A DNA stretch of 13,879 nt from Usitatibacter sp035624355 (GTDB taxonomy: Bacteria; Pseudomonadota; Gammaproteobacteria; Burkholderiales; Usitatibacteraceae): positions 1-13,879 of the forward strand of contig DASPRQ010000021.1 in assembly GCA_035624355.1 (NCBI GenBank). The letters run 5' to 3'. Positions 7,671 to 13,862 of the stretch are shown piece after piece (within the stretch, counting starts at the first letter, position 1; the number at the start of each line of letters is the position of its first letter). The translations under genes and the position numbers were made by a program. The notes beneath the pieces are model-generated. The model was not told where the DNA came from. It did no database searches and saw nothing but the letters and a program-made list of their open reading frames with translations.

Positions 7671-8611
7671 AGGCGGTCTTCCTCCTCGGCCCCACGGCGA
7701 GCGGCAAGACCTCCGTCGCGCTCGCGCTCGGCGAGCGCTTCCCCGCCGAGATCGTGAGCGTCGACTCGGCGCAGGTGTACCGCGGCATGGACATCGGGAC
7801 CGCGAAGCCCGACGCGGAGGCGAGGCGCCGGGTGCGCCACCACCTCGTGGACATCGTCGATCCGGTCGAGGCGTACTCGGCGGGCCGCTTCCGCGCCGAC
7901 GCCGCGCGGGCGATCGAGGAGATCGCGGCCCGCGGGCGGCTTCCGATCCTCGCCGGCGGCACGATGCTCTACTATCGCGCACTCATCACGGGGCTCGCCG
8001 AGTTGCCGCCGGCGCAGCCCGCGATCCGCGCCGAGATCGAGCGGCGCGCCGCCGCCGAGGGCTGGCCCGCGCTGCACGCCGAGCTCGCGCGCGTGGACGC
8101 GGCGAGCGCGGCACGCATCGAGCCCACGGACGCGCAGCGCATCCAGCGCGCGCTCGAGGTCCACCTGCACACGGGGCGGCCGCTTTCGCAGCTGCAGCGC
8201 GAGGCGCCGGGACCGGGCCCGGCGTGGGAATCGCTCGCGATCTGCCTGGAGCCCTCGGATCGCGCGGCTCTGCACGAGCGCATCGCCGGGCGCTTCCGCG
8301 CCATGCTCGCCGCGGGCCTGGTCGCGGAGCTCGAGGCGCTGCGCGCGCGCCACGCGCTCCACGAGCGCATGCCCTCGATGCGCACGGTGGGCTACCGCCA
8401 GGCGTGGGAGACGCTCGAGGGGCGGGCGAGCGCGGCGAGCCTGGAAGCGCGCGGCATCGCGGCCACGCGCCAGCTCGCCAAGCGCCAGCTCACGTGGCTG
8501 CGGGCGACGCCGGGACTCGAGCGCTTCGACGCGCTGGGGCCCGGCCTCGCCTCGAGCGTCGCGCGCCGGGTCGAGCGCTTCCTCGCCGCGCGCTCGCGGG
8601 AGGCGCGCTAG
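7667..8611 (+). CDS. miaA: tRNA dimethylallyltransferase MiaA
   Basis: MiaA transfers dimethylallyl from DMAPP to A37 of tRNAs reading UNN codons, giving i6A. The 314-residue protein has the P-loop GPTASGKT at 8-15, DSAQVYRGMDIGTAKP at 33-48 with the catalytic Asp33, DPVEAYSAGRF near 65-75, GGTMLYYRALITGL from 97, and RQLAKRQLTWLR toward the C-terminus, all standard for the family. GTG at 7667 overlaps the mutL TGA, indicating translational coupling within a mutL-miaA operon. Enterobacteria have hfq next; here the following gene is a convergent dodecin, and the two stop codons share the palindrome CTAG at 8608-8611. No terminator hairpin is visible at the end. Confidence 0.97.
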   Translation: MKAVFLLGPTASGKTSVALALGERFPAEIVSVDSAQVYRGMDIGTAKPDAEARRRVRHHLVDIVDPVEAYSAGRFRADAARAIEEIAARGRLPILAGGTMLYYRALITGLAELPPAQPAIRAEIERRAAAEGWPALHAELARVDAASAARIEPTDAQRIQRALEVHLHTGRPLSQLQREAPGPGPAWESLAICLEPSDRAALHERIAGRFRAMLAAGLVAELEALRARHALHERMPSMRTVGYRQAWETLEGRASAASLEARGIAATRQLAKRQLTWLRATPGLERFDALGPGLASSVARRVERFLAARSREAR

Positions 8612-8853
8612 CCGTTGCCGTGGTACTTGAAGCTCACGTTGAGCTTCGCCCGGTAGACGATCTCACCGCCCTCGACTTTGGCGTCGAGCTTGTCGACCTC
8701 GGCTACGCGCAGGTCGCGCAGGGTGCGGGCGGCCACCATGAGGCCGTTGCGCGCCGCGTCCGCCCACGACTTCTTGCTCGTGCCCACGATCTCGATGAAC
8801 TTGTAGACCGCCTGATCGTCGCTTCCGCCCTTCTTCTTGCCCTTCTTCGCCAT
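8608..8853 (-). CDS. Dodecin family flavin-binding protein
   Basis: Dodecins assemble into hollow dodecamers that bind pairs of FMN, FAD or related flavins, probably as a buffer against photo- or redox damage. The 81-residue product matches the family from about residue 14: VYKFIEIVGTSKKSWADAAR with the flavin-stacking Trp30, then TLRDLRVAEVDKLDAKV and the final strand YRAKLNVSFKYHG. Typical dodecins have about 68-71 residues; this one has an extra Lys/Gly-rich N-terminal tail (MAKKGKKKGGSDD). ATG at 8853 is supported by GGAGGAG at 8856-8862. It reads in the same direction as xseA, 54 bases downstream of it, and meets miaA tail to tail. Whether the tail is translated as drawn is fairly sure, since the ribosome-binding site is strong and correctly placed. 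Confidence 0.93.
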   Translation of the reverse strand: MAKKGKKKGGSDDQAVYKFIEIVGTSKKSWADAARNGLMVAARTLRDLRVAEVDKLDAKVEGGEIVYRAKLNVSFKYHGNG

Positions 8854-8907
8854 GGCTCCTCCGCGGTTCGGAAGCCGGCGGAAGCCGGCCTCCCGACGAA
8901 TATACCG
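8854..8907 (-). promoter_or_regulatory. Dodecin leader with tandem 10-mers and hairpin
   Basis: The xseA-dodecin gap holds, reading the minus strand, a TATATT hexamer (8899-8904) suitable as a -10 but without a good -35, then two tandem copies of a 10-mer (CGGAAGCCGG on the plus strand, 8869-8888). GAGGCCGGC, TTCC and GCCGGCTTC can fold into a nine-pair stem (one G-T pair) with a tetraloop. No T-run follows, so it is not a standard terminator. It could weaken read-through from xseA or lie in a separate dodecin leader. GGAGGAG just before the ATG is the ribosome-binding site. Confidence 0.4.
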
Positions 8908-10254
8908 CTACTCGCCCGGCGGCCGCGTCGCGGTCACGGAGGCTTCGGCTCCGCCCTCGGAGAACTGGATGTCGAGGCGATGGCCGCGGTCGAGACCCGC
9001 GCTCGAGCGGCGCACGTGGCCGTCGGCGTCGCGCACGATGCTGTAGCCGCGCGCGAGCACCCGGGTGGGATCGAGGTGGCCCAGGGAGGCTCCGAGCGAG
9101 GCCACGTGGCGCCCCCGCTGCGCGAGGCCCCGCGCGCCGGCACCCGCGAGGTGCTCGGCGGCTTGCCGCACTTCGCGGCCCGCCGCGGCGAGGTCCGGGG
9201 CGGCGCGGGCGAGCCGTGGGGCGAGGGATCCGAGCACGAGGCGCAAGGACGCGGCCCGGCCCGCGACGGCGATGCGCAGCCGCCGCGCGTGCTGGGCCAC
9301 CCGCTCGCGGTCGCGCCCGAGGCGCTGCGCCGGGGTGAGCAGGCGCCGGGCGGCCGCGTCGAGCCGCTGGGCGCCGCCCTCGACCAGGCGGCGCATGTCG
9401 CGCGCGAGGCGCCGGCGGTGGGCGGCGATCTGCTCGGCGAGCGCGGCGCGATCGGGGCTCGCCGCCACGGCCGCCGCCGTGGGGGTGGGCGCGCGCAGGT
9501 CGGCGACGAAGTCGGCGATGGAGAAATCGGTCTCGTGGCCCACGCCGCTCACGACCGGCAGGCGCGAGGCGGCGATGGCGCGCGCGACGACCTCCTCGTT
9601 GAACGCCCAGAGGTCCTCCAGGCTCCCCCCGCCGCGGCACACGATGAGCACGTCGCATTCGCCACGGGCGTTCGCGGCCTCGATCGCGCGCGCGACCTGG
9701 GCGCCCGCGCCTTCGCCCTGGACCTGCGCCGGATAGAGCACCACGGGTACCATCGGCGCGCGGCGCCCGAGCGTCGTGAGCACGTCGCGCAGCGCCGCGG
9801 CCGCGGGCGAGGTGACGATGCCGATCGCGCGCGGGAATGCGGGCAGGGGCCGCTTGCGCGCGGCCTCGAACAGCCCCTCGGCCTCGAGCTTCGCCTTGAG
9901 CTTCTCGAAGGCCGCGTAGAGCGCGCCCCGGCCGGCCCTGCGCATCTCCTCGACCACGAGCTGGTAGCTGCCGCGCGGCTCGTAGAGCGTCACCCGGGCG
10001 CGCACCTCCACTTGCATGCCGTCTTCCGGGCGGAAGTCGAGGAACTGGGCGCGCGTGCGGAACATCGCGCAATCGACCTGGGCGCCGGGATCCTTGAGGC
10101 AGAAATACCAGTGGCCCGAGGGGGCGCGCTTCACGTTGGACAGCTCGCCGGCCACCCACAGGATCTCGAACCGCTCCTCGAGCAGGGCGCGCACCCGGCG
10201 GTTCAGCTCGGAGACGGTTACGACGGGGGCGAGGCCCGGCAGGAGGGGGGTCAC
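8908..10254 (-). CDS. xseA: Exodeoxyribonuclease VII large subunit XseA
   Basis: XseA with XseB degrades single-stranded DNA from both ends to short oligonucleotides. The 448-residue product has an N-terminal OB-fold (about 10-105, including ILWVAGELSNVK and GHWYFCLKD), a catalytic domain (about 130-320), then a long Ala/Arg-rich helical region that in the family binds XseB, ending with PTRVLARGYSIV. The catalytic residues known in E. coli (Asp155, Arg205, His238, Asp241) correspond to D157, R207 (CRGGGS), H240 and D243 (GVGHETDF), all present with a constant offset of two. The start is GTG at 10254; no ATG, GTG or TTG sits closer to the OB-fold in this frame and no Shine-Dalgarno is obvious, so the first ten residues are uncertain. 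xseB is not in the window. The gene is divergent from exbB across the long intergenic region. Confidence 0.95.
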   Translation of the reverse strand: MTPLLPGLAPVVTVSELNRRVRALLEERFEILWVAGELSNVKRAPSGHWYFCLKDPGAQVDCAMFRTRAQFLDFRPEDGMQVEVRARVTLYEPRGSYQLVVEEMRRAGRGALYAAFEKLKAKLEAEGLFEAARKRPLPAFPRAIGIVTSPAAAALRDVLTTLGRRAPMVPVVLYPAQVQGEGAGAQVARAIEAANARGECDVLIVCRGGGSLEDLWAFNEEVVARAIAASRLPVVSGVGHETDFSIADFVADLRAPTPTAAAVAASPDRAALAEQIAAHRRRLARDMRRLVEGGAQRLDAAARRLLTPAQRLGRDRERVAQHARRLRIAVAGRAASLRLVLGSLAPRLARAAPDLAAAGREVRQAAEHLAGAGARGLAQRGRHVASLGASLGHLDPTRVLARGYSIVRDADGHVRRSSAGLDRGHRLDIQFSEGGAEASVTATRPPGE

Positions 10255-10466
10255 GGGGTCGGAAGTGGCGGGAAGCTCGGGGATCGGGTGATTGGGCGAG
10301 GGGCGCGCTCGACGCAGGATAGGACTTTTCCCTCTGGCGGGCGATGGGAGCGGCTATCCACCGTCTCCACGGGGCGACCTGGGATCGCCGCCACTCTGCC
10401 CACCGCCGCGGTCTTGACATTGTAATGTTTTCATAAGTCCTTGATCGTTCGAGGGAAACCTGTGAC

Positions 10467-10505
10467 GCTCAAAATTTGAGCGGAAAGAAGAAAAGTCTTT
10501 CCGCT
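10467..10505. repeat. Palindrome overlapping a 10-bp inverted repeat
   Basis: GCTCAAAATTTGAGC (10467-10481) is a perfect inverted repeat with a one-base centre. Sharing its right edge, AGCGGAAAGA (10479-10488) pairs perfectly with TCTTTCCGCT (10496-10505) around a seven-base A/G loop. The second could fold as a stable stem-loop in RNA from either strand, but no T-run follows, so it is a poor terminator. Two abutting symmetric sites in a divergent intergenic region could equally be protein-binding sites. Confidence 0.75.
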
Positions 10506-10532
10506 ACGCCACTTGGCGATGGGCCCTGGACG

Positions 10533-10567
10533 CCTTCCACAGGCTTATCCACAGGCTCTGTGGATGA
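10533..10567. promoter_or_regulatory. DnaA-box-like cluster
   Basis: TTATCCACA at 10545-10553 is a perfect match to the consensus DnaA box. Facing it is TGTGGATGA at 10559-10567, whose complement TCATCCACA differs by one base; together they form a ten-pair inverted repeat (one T-G) around GCT. Just left, TCCACAGGCT (10536-10545) is repeated exactly at 10548-10557 with a 12-base period, so the TCCACAG core occurs twice in direct and once in inverted orientation within 33 bases. The motif match is seen directly; DnaA binding is inferred. Confidence 0.5.
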
Positions 10568-10744
10568 TTCGTGACAGCGATGCAACACGCTTCCACGGCT
10601 CGCGCGGCAGGGCCGCTCTTCGCCTCGGGGCGAGCGCCTCCTGCCGCCGATCCGGCGGTCAGGGAACTTCCGGAACGGATTGTCCAATGCTTCAAGCGCT
10701 TCGCCCTCACGGTTGTGGCATGGGGCGCGAATTCATACAAGACC

Positions 10745-10773
10745 TTGTGGAACCGCCGCCGGCGGGCTAAAGT
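10745..10773 (+). promoter_or_regulatory. Putative exbB operon promoter
   Basis: TTGTGG (10745-10750) and TAAAGT (10768-10773) are separated by 17 bases and match the sigma-70 hexamers at 3 and 4 of 6 positions. A start site near 10780 would give a leader of about 27 bases containing AGGAG (10791-10795), which lies 11 bases before the exbB GTG. The spacer contains the perfect ten-base palindrome CCGCCGGCGG (10756-10765), a possible repressor site or chance in GC-rich DNA. No Fur-box-like sequence is visible. Confidence 0.5.
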
Positions 10774-10806
10774 GCCTGCGCATTTCCTGCAGGAGTAGAT
10801 CCGCAC

Positions 10807-11421
10807 GTGTTGTCCATCATCGAAGCGGCCGGCTGGCCGATCTGGCTCATCGTCATCACTTCCATCATCGCGCTCGCCATCATCGGGGAGCGATTCTGGT
10901 CGTTGCGCACTTCGCTCGTGGCGCCGAAGGGCATCCTTCCGGCCACCATCCGCGAGTACCAGGCCAAGGGCGCGAGCCAGGACCTCATCGCGCGCCTGCA
11001 GCAGGGACCCCTCATCGGCCGCATCTTCGCCGCGGCGCTGGTGAACGAGAAGAGCCCGCGCGAGGCGATCAAGGACGCGGTCGAGGAGGCGGGGCGCGCC
11101 GTCGCGCTCGAGCTCGAGCGCTTCCTCAACACCCTGGGCACCATCGCGACGATCTCGACGCTCCTCGGCCTCTTCGGCACGATCGTCGGGATGATCGAGA
11201 TCTTCGGGTCCCAGAACCCGGCGACCGGCGGCGGCAACCCCGCGCAGCTCGCGCACGGCATCTCGGTCGCGCTTTACAACACGCTCTTCGGCATCGGCGT
11301 GTCCATCCCGGCCGTGATCTTCTACCGCCACTTCCGCAACCGCGTCGACGTGCTGGTGGTGGAGATGGAGGGGCAGGCCATCAAGCTGATCGAGATCCTG
11401 CACGGCGAGCGGCGCGCATGA
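10807..11421 (+). CDS. exbB: ExbB/TolQ family proton channel subunit
   Basis: ExbB-type proteins form the pentameric inner-membrane channel that, with ExbD, turns proton flow into work on a periplasmic partner. The 204-residue product shows three membrane segments: about 10-28, 112-133 and 152-173, with the MotA/TolQ/ExbB core region STLLGLFGTIVGM and the third-helix ALYNTLFGIGVSIPA. Conserved polar residues T125 and T159 fall where the family has pore threonines. GTG at 10807 follows AGGAG at 10791-10795; a TTG at 10810 is an alternative. It overlaps exbD by four bases (ATGA). No tonB, tolA or tolB is in the window. Placement ahead of lpxK suggests the partner may relate to the cell envelope rather than iron uptake; this is inference. 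TolQ is a less likely name, since tolR, tolA and tolB do not follow. Confidence 0.9.
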   Translation: MLSIIEAAGWPIWLIVITSIIALAIIGERFWSLRTSLVAPKGILPATIREYQAKGASQDLIARLQQGPLIGRIFAAALVNEKSPREAIKDAVEEAGRAVALELERFLNTLGTIATISTLLGLFGTIVGMIEIFGSQNPATGGGNPAQLAHGISVALYNTLFGIGVSIPAVIFYRHFRNRVDVLVVEMEGQAIKLIEILHGERRA

Positions 11422-11834
11422 ACTTCCGCCGCGGGCGCGCGCGGGACGAGCCGGAGATCAACCTCATCCCGCTCATCGACATCCTCATCGTCGTCCTGAT
11501 CTTCCTGTTCCTCACCACGACGTACAACCGCTTCGCGGAGCTGCAGATCAACCTGCCGAAGGCCTCCGCGGAGCGCGCCACCGAGCTTCCGCAGGTGCTC
11601 ACCGTCGCGGTCGACGCGAGGGGGCATTACGCGATCAACGGGGTCCCGACCGTGTACGACAGCGCCGAGAGCTTCGCCGAGCGCCTGCGCGAGGCGGCCC
11701 GCGGCGCCAAGGAACCCGTGGTGGCGATCAGCGCCGACGCCGAGGCCACGCACCAGTCCGTGGTGAACGTCATGGAAAGCGCGCGGATCGCCGGCTACAA
11801 CCACATCTCCTTCGTGACGCAAGCGCGCCGGTGA
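11418..11834 (+). CDS. exbD: ExbD/TolR family energy-transducing protein
   Basis: ExbD is the single-pass partner of ExbB. The 138-residue protein has a short basic cytoplasmic start (MNFRRGRARDEPEINLIPLI), one membrane helix (about 16-36) with Asp21 in NLIPLIDILIVVL, the family's proton-carrying Asp, and a periplasmic domain (about 45-138) containing VAISADAEATHQSVVNVM and ending GYNHISFVTQ. The length matches the family. ATG at 11418 overlaps the exbB stop as ATGA, so translation is very likely coupled and the two are made together. The next gene, lpxK, starts 37 bases after the stop. Confidence 0.94.
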   Translation: MNFRRGRARDEPEINLIPLIDILIVVLIFLFLTTTYNRFAELQINLPKASAERATELPQVLTVAVDARGHYAINGVPTVYDSAESFAERLREAARGAKEPVVAISADAEATHQSVVNVMESARIAGYNHISFVTQARR

Positions 11835-11871
11835 GGCCGGCGGCCGCGGGCGACTGAAGCAGGCGGCGCCC

Positions 11872-12924
11872 TTGCGGGCCTGGCTCGAGCGGGAGTGGCA
11901 GCGCCGCGGGGGCGGCGCCCTGGTCCTGCTGCCGCTCGCGTTCGTCTTCGCGGCCGCGGTGCGCGTGCGGCGCGTCCTCTACCGCCGGCGCGTCCTGCCG
12001 GCGTGGCGCGCGGGCGTCCCGGTCGTGGTGGTGGGCAACGTCACCGTGGGCGGCACGGGCAAGACGCCGCTCGTGATCGCCATCGTGGAGCGGCTGCGCG
12101 CCCACGGCTGGAACCCGGGCGTGGTCGCGCGCGGATACGGGCGCGTGCCGCCGCGCGAGCAGGACCCGCTGGGCGTGGTGCGCGTGCTGCCCGACGTCGC
12201 GACTCCCGAGCACTTCGGCGACGAGCCCGTGCTCATCGCGCGGCGCTCGCGGGTGCCGGTTTACATCTCTCCCGATCGCGCCGCCGCGGCGCGCGCGCTC
12301 CTGGCCGCGGACCTCGGGGTGGACGTGCTCGTGTGCGACGACGGGCTGCAGCACTACGCGCTCGCGCGCGACGTGGAGATCGCCGTCGTCGACGGCGAGC
12401 GGCGCTTCGGAAACGGACTGCCGCTGCCCGCGGGGCCGTTGCGCGAGCCCGTGGCCCGGCTCGCCGAGGTCGACGCGGTCGTGGTGAACGGCGCATCGGA
12501 CGTGGTGCTGCCGTGCGAGCGCCGCTTCACGATGCGGCTCGCGGGGGAGCGGTTCGTCTCGCTCGCGACGGGCGAGCAGCGCGCGCCGCAGGAATTCGCG
12601 CTCGCCGTGCGCGGCCGGCGCGTGGCCGCCGTCGCCGGCATCGGCCATCCGCAACGCTTCTTCGACCATCTTTCCGCGCTCGGCATCCGCGCCGAGGGGC
12701 ACGCGTTCGCGGACCACCACGCCTACCAGAAGCGCGACCTGAAGCTGCCGGGCGCGGAGATCGTCCTCATGACCGAGAAGGATGCCGTAAAATGCATGGG
12801 CTTCGCCGATGCGCGCATGTGGTTCATGCGCGTGGACGCGGTCCTGCCGCCCGAGTTCGACGAGCTCCTCCTCGACCGCATCGCCGCCGCCCGCAGGGAA
12901 AGGAATGGATCCCAAGCTGCTTGA
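11872..12924 (+). CDS. lpxK: Tetraacyldisaccharide 4'-kinase LpxK
   Basis: LpxK phosphorylates the 4' position of the lipid A disaccharide precursor at the inner membrane, the sixth step of the Raetz pathway. The 350-residue protein has a hydrophobic N-terminal membrane anchor (about 14-31), VVVVGNVTVGGTGKTP with the P-loop at 60-65, PGVVARGYGR at 82-91, FGDEP at 115-119, the catalytic-region motif CDDGLQH at 155-161, PLPAGPLREP further on, then GIGHPQRFF, FADHHAY and MTEKDAVKC, all in family order. TTG at 11872 is the chosen start: there is no ATG or GTG at a fitting place, and the N-terminus compares well with relatives; AGG at 11861 could serve as a weak ribosome-binding site. The 3' end overlaps the Trm112-family gene by 20 bases. 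Confidence 0.95.
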   Translation: MRAWLEREWQRRGGGALVLLPLAFVFAAAVRVRRVLYRRRVLPAWRAGVPVVVVGNVTVGGTGKTPLVIAIVERLRAHGWNPGVVARGYGRVPPREQDPLGVVRVLPDVATPEHFGDEPVLIARRSRVPVYISPDRAAAARALLAADLGVDVLVCDDGLQHYALARDVEIAVVDGERRFGNGLPLPAGPLREPVARLAEVDAVVVNGASDVVLPCERRFTMRLAGERFVSLATGEQRAPQEFALAVRGRRVAAVAGIGHPQRFFDHLSALGIRAEGHAFADHHAYQKRDLKLPGAEIVLMTEKDAVKCMGFADARMWFMRVDAVLPPEFDELLLDRIAAARRERNGSQAA

Positions 12925-13084
12925 AATCCTCGTCTGCCCGTTGTGCAAGGGGCCGCTCGTCTGGCGCAAGGACTCCCTCGAGCTCGTCTGCAAGGGCGAC
13001 CGGCTCGCCTTCCCCGTGAAGGACGACATCCCCGTGATGCTGGAGGACGAGGCGCGCGAGCTCGGCCCCGACGAGGAGGCGTAG
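12905..13084 (+). CDS. Trm112 family small zinc-ribbon-like protein (YcaR/UPF0434)
   Basis: This 59-residue protein closely follows E. coli YcaR: MDPKLLEILVCPLCKGPL, a second half LVCKGDRLAFPVKDDIP, and a terminal LEDEARELGPDEEA. C11 and C14 form a CPxC knuckle with C29 as a third cysteine. Eukaryotic and archaeal Trm112 activates several methyltransferases; the role of the bacterial short form is not settled. The ATG at 12905 is preceded by AGGGAAAGGA, a reasonable ribosome-binding site, and lies inside the end of lpxK. The lpxK - Trm112 - kdsB order also occurs in enterobacteria, so membership of this lipid A/KDO operon is conserved. Confidence 0.93.
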   Translation: MDPKLLEILVCPLCKGPLVWRKDSLELVCKGDRLAFPVKDDIPVMLEDEARELGPDEEA

Positions 13085-13094
13085 CCCCCGGCGC

Positions 13095-13862
13095 GTGGAG
13101 ACGCCCGCCTTCAGGGTCGTGATCCCCGCGCGCATGCGCTCGACGCGCCTGCCCGGGAAGATGCTCGCCGACGTCGCGGGCAAGCCGCTGGTCGCGTGGG
13201 TGGCCGAGCGCGCGCGCGCGAGCGGCGCGGCCGACGTGGTGGTGGCCACCGACCACGCCGACATCGAGCGCGCGCTGGGCGCCCTGGGCTGGAAGACCTG
13301 CGCCACCTCTCCCGACCACCCCAGCGGCACGGACCGCCTCGCCGAGGCGGTGGCGCGGCTGGGCTACGGCGACGAGGACATCGTGGTCAACGTGCAGGGC
13401 GACGAGCCTCTCATCGATCCGGGGCTCATCCGCGCGGTGGCCTCGGCGCTCGCGGGGCACCGGGGCGCCGCGATCGCCACCGCCGCCCATCCGATCGCCT
13501 CGGCCGAGGCGTTCTTCGATCCCAACGTCGTGAAGGTCGTCCTCGACGCCGACGGGTACGCGCTCTACTTCTCGCGCGCCCCCATTCCCTACGCCCGCGA
13601 CGCCTTCGCGCGATCGCGCGGCGCGCTTCCCCCGGGTCTGCCGGCCTACCGCCACATCGGCATCTACGCCTACCGTGTCCAGTTCCTGCGCGAGTATTCG
13701 GCGCTCGCGCCCACCGCGGCCGAGCGCTTCGAGGCGCTCGAGCAGCTTCGGGCGCTGGGCCACGGGCGGCGCATCGCCGTGGCGCTGTGGGACGCCCCGC
13801 TCCAGCCCGGGGTCGACACCCCGCAGGACCTCGAGCGGGTGCGGCGCGAGCTCGGCGGCTGA
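13095..13862 (+). CDS. kdsB: 3-deoxy-manno-octulosonate cytidylyltransferase KdsB
   Basis: KdsB activates KDO by joining it to CMP from CTP, supplying the inner-core sugar for lipopolysaccharide; it is a cytoplasmic, Mg-dependent enzyme. The 255-residue protein is complete: IPARMRSTRLPGK at 10-22 (nucleotide binding), ATDH at 51-54, SGTDR at 77-81, NVQGDEPLI at 99-107 with the metal-binding Asp103, RHIGIYAYR in the second half, and GVDTPQDLERV at 239-249, which includes the C-terminal metal-binding Asp region. GTG at 13095 starts ten bases after the Trm112-family stop; no clear Shine-Dalgarno is visible. It is the last gene in the window; the 17 bases after its stop show no terminator. Confidence 0.97.
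   Translation: METPAFRVVIPARMRSTRLPGKMLADVAGKPLVAWVAERARASGAADVVVATDHADIERALGALGWKTCATSPDHPSGTDRLAEAVARLGYGDEDIVVNVQGDEPLIDPGLIRAVASALAGHRGAAIATAAHPIASAEAFFDPNVVKVVLDADGYALYFSRAPIPYARDAFARSRGALPPGLPAYRHIGIYAYRVQFLREYSALAPTAAERFEALEQLRALGHGRRIAVALWDAPLQPGVDTPQDLERVRRELGG

Larger units (their letters stand above)
10255..10806. other. Long xseA-exbB intergenic region
   Basis: This 552-base stretch has no convincing gene. From left to right: GC-rich leader of xseA (10255-10410); an AT-rich segment (about 10411-10500) with TTGACA at 10414-10419 on the plus strand and TACAAT (10419-10424) on the minus strand, the latter a possible xseA -10 without a good -35; a perfect palindrome and an adjacent ten-pair inverted repeat (10467-10505); a DnaA-box-like cluster (10533-10567); a GC-rich stretch with a six-pair inverted repeat CCGCCG/CGGCGG (10644-10658); and the exbB promoter and ribosome-binding site. 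The divergent layout means it must hold control elements for both flanking genes. An unannotated small RNA is possible but nothing specific supports it. Confidence 0.7.

Noticed and set aside
10479..10505. Ten-pair stem-loop as an intrinsic terminator
   Set aside because: No T-run follows on either strand and the flanking genes diverge, so neither transcript should end here.
10571..10798. 75-codon plus-strand frame ending just before exbB
   Set aside because: It starts with GTG without a ribosome-binding site, resembles no family I know, and overlaps the proposed exbB promoter. Chance open frames of this length are common in GC-rich DNA.
10255..10806. Chromosomal replication origin oriC
   Set aside because: One perfect and one near-perfect DnaA box are too few, and dnaA, dnaN, gyrB, parAB and mnmG are absent. 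Kept only as a finding to check by GC skew.
10504..11403. 299-codon minus-strand frame across exbB
   Set aside because: It is antisense to a clear exbB, rich in Arg, Asp and His as expected of a shadow frame, and has no recognisable motif.
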